15,057 bases of DNA from JAFAVZ01 sp036009105 (GTDB lineage: Bacteria > Acidobacteriota > Thermoanaerobaculia > Gp7-AA8), in the NCBI GenBank assembly GCA_036009105.1, contig DASYMJ010000303.1, forward strand, positions 1 to 15,057, given 5' to 3'. Within the stretch, counting starts at the first letter, position 1, and each line of letters starts with the position of its first letter. The position numbers and the translations under genes are program-made. The notes under the pieces were generated by a model. The model saw only the letters and a list, made by a program, of their open reading frames with translations. It was not told where the DNA came from and searched no databases. This document shows positions 1 through 6,001 of this stretch, piece after piece.

Positions 1-726
1 CAGCGCGTCGCCGACGAGCGCGATCAGCGGGATCAGCACGAGCGCGGAGATGAGGCTGCCGGACACCATGATGGCGGACTGGTGGTAGCCGAGGATGTAG
101 CCGACGGCGACCAGCGCCGGCGCGATCTCGAGCGCCAGCTCCGCCTTCGGCAGCACCGGCAGTTGCATCACCAGCGTGGAGGAGGTGAGGACGAACGCGC
201 CGAGGGCGAGCTTGACGAGGGCGCCGGTGGCGAGGCCGATGAAGATCCAGCGAGCGCCCGCCGAGGCGGCCGTGGTCGCGCGCAGCACCTCGGCGCAGGC
301 GGTGCCTTCCGGATAGGGCAGCTCGTCGGCGGAGCGGACGATGAGCAAGCGGCGCAGCGGAATCATCGCCGCGATGCCGAGGCAGCCGCCGAGAAGGGCC
401 AGGATCGCCACCTGCCAGAGCGGCGGCGCCATGCCCCACAGGAAGAGCGCGGGGATGGTGAAGATGGTGCCGGTGGCGAGCGAGGAGCTGGCCGAGCCGA
501 TGGTCTGGGAGAGGTTCGCCTCGAGGATGACGTCCTGCCGGCTGCGGAACAGTTTGAAGACGGCCACGGTGAGGACGGCGATGGGGATGGAGGTGGAGAC
601 GGTCAGCCCCACGTGCAGGCCGAGGTAGGCGTTGGCGGCGCCGAAGAGGGCGCCGAAGACGATGCCCGCGGCCACGGCGCGGAAGGTGAATTCGGCCAGG
701 TTGCTACGGCTGTCGATTCGCTCCAT
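1..726 (-). CDS. OPT-family oligopeptide transporter, N-terminal part (3' end outside window)
   Basis: This is an inner-membrane transporter of the OPT (oligopeptide transporter / yellow-stripe-like) family, which imports small peptides or metal chelates by proton coupling. The 242 visible codons stay open to the window edge, so the C-terminus is missing. Family members usually have 550-700 residues. Visible signs are the conserved N-terminal block AANAYLGLHVGLTVSTSIP (about residues 26-44), then PEGTACAEVL near residue 139, and six or so hydrophobic helices. The ATG at 726 is chosen because it starts the family-typical N-terminus (MERIDSRSNLAEFTFRAV). This start lies inside the 3' end of hutF, a 23-nt overlap that suggests translational coupling; no strong Shine-Dalgarno is seen. 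Context with HutF and an M20 deacylase suggests peptide or amino acid nutrition. The family call is strong; the substrate is unknown. Confidence 0.85.
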   Translation of the reverse strand, partial: MERIDSRSNLAEFTFRAVAAGIVFGALFGAANAYLGLHVGLTVSTSIPIAVLTVAVFKLFRSRQDVILEANLSQTIGSASSSLATGTIFTIPALFLWGMAPPLWQVAILALLGGCLGIAAMIPLRRLLIVRSADELPYPEGTACAEVLRATTAASAGARWIFIGLATGALVKLALGAFVLTSSTLVMQLPVLPKAELALEIAPALVAVGYILGYHQSAIMVSGSLISALVLIPLIALVGDAL

Positions 727-1933
727 GGCTGACGATGGTACCTTTGATCACTTCCTCGCCGGCGCCGAAGATCAGCGCCTCCAGCAGGTGCTCTTCGTCC
801 ACTTCCGCGATGCTGCGCGCATCGAGATCGATGCTCACGAAGTCGGCCAGCCGGCCTTTCCTGATCTCGCCCGCGTTGACGCCGAGGGACCGAGCGCCGT
901 TGATGGTGGCGGCTTCCAGCAGCGGCAGCGCGCCGCGGAAGACGCCGCGCGTTTCGCTCTCCAGGCGCTGCGCGTATTCGAGCCAGCGCATCTCCTCCAG
1001 CATGGAGATGCGCGCGTTGGAGTCGGTGCCGAGGGAGGGGTGTCTCAGCGCGGAGAGGTCGGGGATGCCGTCGCCGAGGTTCGCCTCGGTCAGCGGTGTG
1101 ATGCAGACCATGCCGCCGCGGTCGAGGAAGCGCTGCATCTCCTCCGGCTCGCTGTGCGTGGCGTGGACGGCGGTGAAGCCCTCGCACGACGGCAGCCGCG
1201 TGTTGATCAGATGGAGCGGTGTGGCGCCGTACGCGGCGCGGCACTCCTCGATCTCCCGACGCTGCTCCTCCACGTGCATGTGCATGACCAGGCCGCGCCT
1301 GCGCGCCTCTTCGTATAGCGGCGCGAGGTCATCCGGCGGCACGCCGCGGATGCTGTGCGCCGCGACGCCGAGACTCGCGCTGCCGAGCCGGTCGGCCTGC
1401 CGCCAGAAGTCGTCGAGGGAGGGGGTGGCGAAGCGCTGCTGCGCGGCGGAGAGCGGCCGGTCGATGCCGCCGGTCTTGTAGTAGGTGAGGAGCAGGACGA
1501 TGCGGATGCCGGCGTCTTTCGCGGCGCGCAGCACGACCTCGTCGAAGGCGTGATCGCGGCCTTGCGGCGAATGGTGGAGGTAGTGGAACTCGCCGACGGT
1601 GGTGATGCCGGCGGCGAGCATCTCCGCGAAGGTGGCGTGGACGGCGTCGTAGAAGCGCTGTTCATCGAGCTGCTGCACCAGGCCGTACATCGCCTCCCGC
1701 CAGCTCCAGAACGAGCCGGCGCCTTGGGGGAACGTCTCGCCGCGGCCGCGCAGCGCGCGCTGGAAGGCGTGGGAGTGCGCGCTGATGAAGCCGGGCAGCA
1801 GCGCCTGGCGTTCCAGCCTTTGCGCTTCGCCGCCCAGCGCGCCCACATCCTGGATGAGGCCCTCTTCGACGGCCACCTGCACGCCGCGCTCGAAGCGCTC
1901 GCCGGTCCAGGTCAGGTCCGCTTCCAGGATCAC
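704..1933 (-). CDS. hutF: Formimidoylglutamate deiminase (HutF)
   Basis: HutF is a cytoplasmic metal-dependent amidohydrolase that converts N-formimino-L-glutamate plus water to N-formyl-L-glutamate and ammonia, in the five-step histidine degradation route. The 409-residue product carries the metal-binding HSH pair (H53, H55), then GSFWSWREAMYGLVQQL, GEFHYLHH, HMH (H218, H220) followed by VEEQ, HATH (H257, H260), TEANLGDGIPDL and GTDSNARISMLEEMRWLEY with D304. The block order matches the Pseudomonas HutF family closely and separates it from guanine deaminase and imidazolonepropionase. The GTG at 1933 is preferred: it overlaps the upstream stop codon in a GTGA arrangement, and the product then begins right at the family N-terminus (ILEADLTW). 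A longer open frame to 2053 runs through the upstream gene and has no family similarity. No hutH, hutU, hutI or hutG is visible here. Confidence 0.92.
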   Translation of the reverse strand: MILEADLTWTGERFERGVQVAVEEGLIQDVGALGGEAQRLERQALLPGFISAHSHAFQRALRGRGETFPQGAGSFWSWREAMYGLVQQLDEQRFYDAVHATFAEMLAAGITTVGEFHYLHHSPQGRDHAFDEVVLRAAKDAGIRIVLLLTYYKTGGIDRPLSAAQQRFATPSLDDFWRQADRLGSASLGVAAHSIRGVPPDDLAPLYEEARRRGLVMHMHVEEQRREIEECRAAYGATPLHLINTRLPSCEGFTAVHATHSEPEEMQRFLDRGGMVCITPLTEANLGDGIPDLSALRHPSLGTDSNARISMLEEMRWLEYAQRLESETRGVFRGALPLLEAATINGARSLGVNAGEIRKGRLADFVSIDLDARSIAEVDEEHLLEALIFGAGEEVIKGTIVSHGANRQP

Positions 1934-3021
1934 GCGCAGAACCTCGCGATGAGCTCGCGCAGGATGCCGCCGGCGCGGTGGAGCTCCTCCTTCGACGTGA
2001 ACTCGTTCGCCTTGTGCGCCACTTCGATGGCGCCGGGGCCGAAGAGCAGGCACTCCATGCCCAGCGTCTGCAGCCAGCCTGCATCGCTGGCGAAGGAGAC
2101 GGACTCCATGCCCTTCGCCGCATGGGGCAGGACGGCTTGATAGAGGGCCGAGTCGCGGGAGGTGAGGAGGGGCGGGGTGTTGCTCAGCACTTCGATGCTC
2201 GTTTCTCCGATGACGCTGTGCACGCGCGCCAGCATCTCGTCCGCCGACATGCCGGGCAGAAGGCGGATGCCGAGCTCGATCTCGCAGCGGTCGGGGACGA
2301 TGTTCACCGCCGTGCCGCCGCGGATGGTAGCGATGTTCAGCGGAACGTAAGGCGCGTCGGCGAAGAGCTCCTGATGCTCGGTGGGCTCCGCTTCCAAAGC
2401 GCGGCGCAGTGACACCAGCCCGTCCAGCACCGGCCGCGCCTTCTCGATGGCGTTGTCGCCCAGGTGCGGGTAGCCGCTGTGCGCGGACTTGCCGGTCGTC
2501 GCAACGCGCAATTTCAAGTGACCCTTGTGCGCGCGCACCGGCCGGAACGACGTCGGTTCGCCGATGATGCAGTACTTCGGCAGCGGGCCCTGGTACGTCT
2601 CGGCGAACTGCTTCGCGCCGAGGGTGCCCACTTCCTCGTCGTAGGTGAAGAGCAGGTAGAGCGGTCTGCGCAAGTTCGAGCTGGCCAGCGCCGCATTCAT
2701 GGCCACGGCGAGGAAGCCCTTCATGTCCGCCGCCCCCCGCCCCACGTAGCGGTCCTCATGCTCGGTCAGCGTGAAGGGATCGCTCTCCCAGTTCGTCTCG
2801 CCAGCGGGCACGGCGTCCATGTGGCCGGAGAGGATCAGGCCGCCGTCGGCGTCCGGCCCGAAGCGGATCAGGAGGTTGGTCTTGTCGCCGGCGCGGAGGT
2901 ACTCGGTCGCGGGCGCGCCGAGGTAGTCGGCGATGAAGTCGGCGATGGGGAGGTTGCTGACCGCGCTGGTGGAATCGATGGCGACGAGGCGGCGCAGCAG
3001 GTCGGCGTCGGTCAACGGCAT
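1930..3021 (-). CDS. M20-family metallo-deacylase, ArgE (acetylornithine deacetylase)-like
   Basis: This is a cytoplasmic di-zinc aminoacylase of the M20/ArgE/DapE family, which hydrolyses N-acyl amino acids. All family metal and catalytic residues are visible in the 363-residue product: SGHMDAVPAG (H67, D69), GRGAADMKG (D99), DEEVG (catalytic E129 and metal E130), GEPTSF (E155) and the C-terminal AHKANEF (H336). The lid region GKSAHSGYPHLG is intact. The length is close to that of ArgE (about 380). The ATG at 3021 gives a normal N-terminus (PLTDADLLRRLVAIDSTS). The start lies 15 nt after the sensor kinase stop, and the stop overlaps the hutF GTG by 4 nt. By sequence it would be named acetylornithine deacetylase, but with no arginine genes nearby and tight coupling to hutF, N-formylglutamate or another N-acyl amino acid is an equally sensible substrate (inference). 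Confidence 0.85.
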   Translation of the reverse strand: MPLTDADLLRRLVAIDSTSAVSNLPIADFIADYLGAPATEYLRAGDKTNLLIRFGPDADGGLILSGHMDAVPAGETNWESDPFTLTEHEDRYVGRGAADMKGFLAVAMNAALASSNLRRPLYLLFTYDEEVGTLGAKQFAETYQGPLPKYCIIGEPTSFRPVRAHKGHLKLRVATTGKSAHSGYPHLGDNAIEKARPVLDGLVSLRRALEAEPTEHQELFADAPYVPLNIATIRGGTAVNIVPDRCEIELGIRLLPGMSADEMLARVHSVIGETSIEVLSNTPPLLTSRDSALYQAVLPHAAKGMESVSFASDAGWLQTLGMECLLFGPGAIEVAHKANEFTSKEELHRAGGILRELIARFCA

Positions 3022-3036
3022 GCGCCCGTCAAGGTA

Positions 3037-5106
3037 TCACTCCGACACGTGCGCGGCGCGGTCGTAGTAGCGCGGCAGGTGGATGCGGAAGGTCGAGCCG
3101 CGGCCCTGCTCCGATTCCACGTCGATCGTCCCGCGGTGCAGCTCGACGAAGTTCCTGGTCAACGACAGCCCCAGGCCGGTGCCGCCGCGCTGGGGGCGTC
3201 CGCCGACCTGGTAGAACTGGTCGAAGATGCGCAGGCGGTCGCCCTCCGCGATGCCGATCCCGCTGTCCGCCACCTCGATGCGCACCGCCTCGCAGGCCAG
3301 CGGCGAATCCCGCTCCGCCACCGTCCCCACGTTCAGCTGCACCGAGCCGTTCTCGTGCGAGAACTTCACCGCGTTGGAGAGCAGGTTGAGCAGGATCTGC
3401 TTCACCCGCGACTCGTCGAGGAAGACGTCCGTCACCTCCGGATCGATGCGCGTCACGATGGTCACCCCGCGCTCCGCGGCCATCCCTTTGATCACCCGGT
3501 CGACCGCGGCCACGGTCTCCGCCAGCTCGAAGCGCTGCGGCTGGATCTCCAGCTTGCCGGCCTCGATCTTGGCCAGATCGAGGATCTCGTTGATCAGCTC
3601 GAGGAGGTGACTGCCCGCGGTCTTGATGTTGTCCAGGAACTTGTAGAGGCGCGCCGGCAGCAGCTCGCGCGAGGTCTCCAGCAGGATGGCCGAGAAGCCG
3701 ATGATGGCGTTCAGCGGCGTGCGCAGCTCATGGGACATGCTGGCCAGGAACTGGTTCTTGGAGCGGTCGGCGGCGATGAGGCGGAGGTTGGTCTCGCGCA
3801 GCTCGTTCGTCCGCTCCGCCACCCGGTGCTCCAGGGCGATGTTCAGCGCGCCGAGGTCGTTGTAGAGGTGCGCGTTCTCGATGGCGGCCGCGGCCTGGTT
3901 GGCGATGGCCGTCATCAGCATCACATCGCCCTGGGTGAAGGCGTGCTTCTCGAAGCTCTGCACGGAGATCACCCCGATGACGTGGTCGCGCACCGTCATC
4001 GGCACGCCGAGCCAGGCCTGGCTGGCCACGCCGTCGTCATGCGCGTTGATGCCGAGGCGGCGCTCGTCCTGCACGCTGCCGATGAGCAGCGGGCGGGCGT
4101 TGGTCATCACCCACCAGTTCAGCCCTCCGCCCTGGGGCAGGCGCGCCTTCTGCTCGACCGCGCCGCGCACGACGTTCAGCTCGAAGGAGAGCTCGTTCGT
4201 GGAGGCGTCGTGCAGGGCGATGCTGAAGACCGGTGCGTCCATCACGGCGCGGCATTCTTCGTAGATGCGCCCGAGCAGCTCGTCGATGGAGCAGTCGACG
4301 GAGATCGTCTTGCCGATGTTGGTGAGAGAGGTGAGGCGCTGGATGAGCTGCTCCCGGTCGCCCCTGATCTGGGCCAGCTTTCTCCCCACCAGGTTGGCGA
4401 TGACGATGGTGAAGGCCGAGGCGAGGATGCCGCCCCAGCCGATGGAGCCGTAGGCGAAGGTGGTGAGGATGGCGTAGGGGATGGTGACCAGGTAGATGGA
4501 GGTGTCGACCGCCGCCGTCTTGAACGTGGTGCCCCACGAGTAGCCGTACGCCCGCTCCACCCGCGCGACGATGAGGTTGTTGGTAACGATGAGGAGGATG
4601 CCGCACACGGCGATCCTGGCCGCCGCGCCGGCGCTCGCCTGCAGTTGCGGAATGGAGCCGCCGAGCGCCTCGTACACGCGCGTGGCGAGGATGAGCGGGA
4701 CGCCGTACGTGGCGAAGAGAGCGAACGTGCGGGCCGACTCCAGCGGCGCGTCCTTGCGGTTGCCGTTGACGATGCGCTGGATGGCCGCCGCGCTGACCGC
4801 GATCCACGCGCTCATGACCATCCCCAGCAGCGGGAACATGGCGATGTAAGCCGTCACCGCCAGCGAGACGAAGATCTCCTCGGTCAAGTTGAATTTGAGG
4901 TGGGCCAGCGTCAGTGCGAGGAGGGAGAAGAGGGCGATGAGGATCACCGCGCCGGCGCCGAGCGCGCCGATGATGGCCGCCGGCTCGCCGCGCCGCACGA
5001 GCGTCACGGCCAGCAGGACCACCGCCCCCGCCACCCCATGCTGCAGGTAGACGCCGAACACCTTCCGCCGCGAGGACGGATCGTGCTCGGCAGCAACGAG
5101 CGCCAT
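3037..5106 (-). CDS. Membrane-anchored GAF-domain sensor histidine kinase
   Basis: This is a 689-residue sensor histidine kinase. Residues about 15-235 form a block of roughly seven hydrophobic helices with no clear periplasmic domain. A GAF domain follows (about 255-420), then a helical linker (ALEHRVAERTNELRETN). The HisKA dimerisation domain has phospho-acceptor H459 in SMSHELRTPLNAIIGFS. The HATPase_c domain has its N box (NLLSNAVKFSHENG), G1 (DSGIGI), F box (FDQFYQV) and G2 (GGTGLGLSL), so the kinase looks active. There is no receiver domain, and no response regulator gene is visible, so its partner is elsewhere. The ATG at 5106 is chosen because a perfect GGAGG stands 5 nt upstream; the open frame extends to 5238 but would translate through REP palindromes. 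It is the first gene of the run with the M20 enzyme, HutF and OPT transporter, which suggests it senses nutritional state. The ligand is unknown. Confidence 0.9.
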   Translation of the reverse strand: MALVAAEHDPSSRRKVFGVYLQHGVAGAVVLLAVTLVRRGEPAAIIGALGAGAVILIALFSLLALTLAHLKFNLTEEIFVSLAVTAYIAMFPLLGMVMSAWIAVSAAAIQRIVNGNRKDAPLESARTFALFATYGVPLILATRVYEALGGSIPQLQASAGAAARIAVCGILLIVTNNLIVARVERAYGYSWGTTFKTAAVDTSIYLVTIPYAILTTFAYGSIGWGGILASAFTIVIANLVGRKLAQIRGDREQLIQRLTSLTNIGKTISVDCSIDELLGRIYEECRAVMDAPVFSIALHDASTNELSFELNVVRGAVEQKARLPQGGGLNWWVMTNARPLLIGSVQDERRLGINAHDDGVASQAWLGVPMTVRDHVIGVISVQSFEKHAFTQGDVMLMTAIANQAAAAIENAHLYNDLGALNIALEHRVAERTNELRETNLRLIAADRSKNQFLASMSHELRTPLNAIIGFSAILLETSRELLPARLYKFLDNIKTAGSHLLELINEILDLAKIEAGKLEIQPQRFELAETVAAVDRVIKGMAAERGVTIVTRIDPEVTDVFLDESRVKQILLNLLSNAVKFSHENGSVQLNVGTVAERDSPLACEAVRIEVADSGIGIAEGDRLRIFDQFYQVGGRPQRGGTGLGLSLTRNFVELHRGTIDVESEQGRGSTFRIHLPRYYDRAAHVSE

Positions 5107-5111
5107 GAAAG

Positions 5112-5116
5112 CCTCC
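5112..5116 (-). promoter_or_regulatory. Shine-Dalgarno GGAGG of the histidine kinase
   Basis: A perfect GGAGG on the minus strand lies 5 nt before the ATG at 5106. It fixes the start of the sensor kinase against the longer open frame, which begins at 5238. Confidence 0.8.
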
Positions 5117-5152
5117 GATCGGGTGAGGGGGAGATGGTAGCACCGGCAACGT

Positions 5153-5175
5153 AGGGCCGGCTCTCCAGCCGGCCC
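5153..5175 (+). repeat. REP-like palindrome, left copy
   Basis: A hairpin with arms GGGCCGGCT (5154-5162) and AGCCGGCCC (5167-5175) and a CTCC loop. It is preceded by GTAG (5151-5154), the head tetranucleotide typical of REP elements mobilised by RAYT (IS200-like) transposases. The same 23-nt unit appears in inverted orientation at 5206-5228. It lies upstream of the kinase start, in its probable 5' leader. Confidence 0.75.
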
Positions 5176-5205
5176 AATCGCGGCATACCGGATCCGCCAT
5201 GTTAT

Positions 5206-5228
5206 GGGCCGGCTGGAGAGCCGGCCCT
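5206..5228 (-). repeat. REP-like palindrome, right inverted copy
   Basis: An exact 23-nt reverse complement of the unit at 5153-5175. The arms are GGGCCGGCT (5206-5214) and AGCCGGCCC (5219-5227) with a GGAG loop, and the head tetranucleotide reads GCAG instead of GTAG. The 30-nt spacer between the copies (5176-5205) carries nothing recognisable. Two inverted REPs with a short spacer form a REPIN. Confidence 0.75.
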
Positions 5229-5263
5229 GCGTGCGCATTTCGGAATATGCACTGACTACTTAT

Positions 5264-5290
5264 TTGCTATCATGCGCCGTCGTCTACAAT
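5264..5290 (+). promoter_or_regulatory. Probable sigma-70-type promoter for the L,D-transpeptidase / PQQ dehydrogenase pair
   Basis: The only AT-rich stretch of the intergenic region lies about 5236-5290. Within it, TTGCTA (5264-5269) and TACAAT (5285-5290) are spaced by 15 nt and resemble -35 and -10 boxes. An alternative is the extended -10 TGCTATCAT (5265-5273). Either would give a short leader before the ATG at 5313, where GGAAG (5305-5309) is a closely spaced ribosome site. No clear promoter is seen on the minus strand for the kinase. Confidence 0.35.
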
Positions 5291-5312
5291 CCCTTCGAGA
5301 CCTCGGAAGCCC

Positions 5313-5999
5313 ATGAACCGACTTTTTCTCGCTTCGGCCGTTGTCCTGTTGATCGCCGCCGCGCCGCAAGCGCGCGCCGCGAAGTCCTCGCAATGCGGCC
5401 CCAAGCCGCCCGAGTCGCTCATGACGTCCCTCCTCCGCCAGGCGCCGGGACTGCGCTCCGAGGTGCTGGAGCTGGCCATGGACGCCACCGCGTGCGCCGA
5501 GGAGAAGGGGCTGGTGAAGCGGCGCGACCTGCTCACCGTCATCGACTACTCCCTCCCCTCCTCCCAGCCCCGCCTCTTCGTATTCGACCTCGCCGCCAGG
5601 CGCATCCTCTTCCGCGAGCTCGTGGCGCACGGCAAGAACAGCGGCGATGACCGGGCCCGCTTCTTCTCCAACAGCTCCGGCAGCCTGGCCACCAGCCTCG
5701 GCCTCTTCGTCACCGCCGACACCTACATCGGCAGCAACGGCTACTCGCTGCGCCTGAAGGGGCTGGAGGAAGGGATCAACGACATGGCGTGGGACCGCGC
5801 CATCGTGATGCACGGCGCTTCCTACGTCAGCCGAGCGGCCGTCAAAGCGCTCGGCCGCCTGGGGCGCAGCTGGGGGTGCCCGGCCGTGCGCAAGGAAGTG
5901 GCGCGCAGGATGATCGACACCCTGCGCGGCGGCAGCCCGATCTTCGCCTACTACCCGGACCAGAACTGGTTGAAGTCCTCGGAGTTCGTCGGCCGCTGA
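5313..5999 (+). CDS. Exported L,D-transpeptidase of the YkuD_2 type (murein L,D-transpeptidase catalytic domain family)
   Basis: This 228-residue exported protein has a signal peptide (NRLFLASAVVLLIAAA, cleavage likely after ARA near residue 22). The catalytic module then follows without extra domains. The catalytic pair is visible as HG (H167 in IVMHGASYVS) and SWGCPAV (Cys189), the H...C arrangement of L,D-transpeptidases. These enzymes form 3-3 peptidoglycan cross-links or attach proteins to murein in the periplasm. The block VIDYSLPSSQPRLFVFDL followed by HGKNSGDD matches the YkuD_2 branch rather than classical ErfK/YbiS proteins. The start is the first ATG ahead of the signal peptide. 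The stop is 2 nt before the next gene, so the two are probably co-transcribed. A link between cell-wall cross-linking and the quinoprotein is not known to me. Confidence 0.87.
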   Translation: MNRLFLASAVVLLIAAAPQARAAKSSQCGPKPPESLMTSLLRQAPGLRSEVLELAMDATACAEEKGLVKRRDLLTVIDYSLPSSQPRLFVFDLAARRILFRELVAHGKNSGDDRARFFSNSSGSLATSLGLFVTADTYIGSNGYSLRLKGLEEGINDMAWDRAIVMHGASYVSRAAVKALGRLGRSWGCPAVRKEVARRMIDTLRGGSPIFAYYPDQNWLKSSEFVGR

Positions 6000-6001
6000 G
6001 C

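Noticed and set aside
2464..5154. Open frame of 896 codons on the plus strand opposite the histidine kinase
   Set aside because: It mirrors the kinase gene, has a skewed composition rich in Arg, Glu, His and Asp, and shows no domain; the minus strand carries complete kinase motifs and a perfect Shine-Dalgarno.
5107..5238. Longer N-terminus for the histidine kinase
   Set aside because: It would translate through both REP palindromes; GGAGG 5 nt before the ATG at 5106 decides the start.
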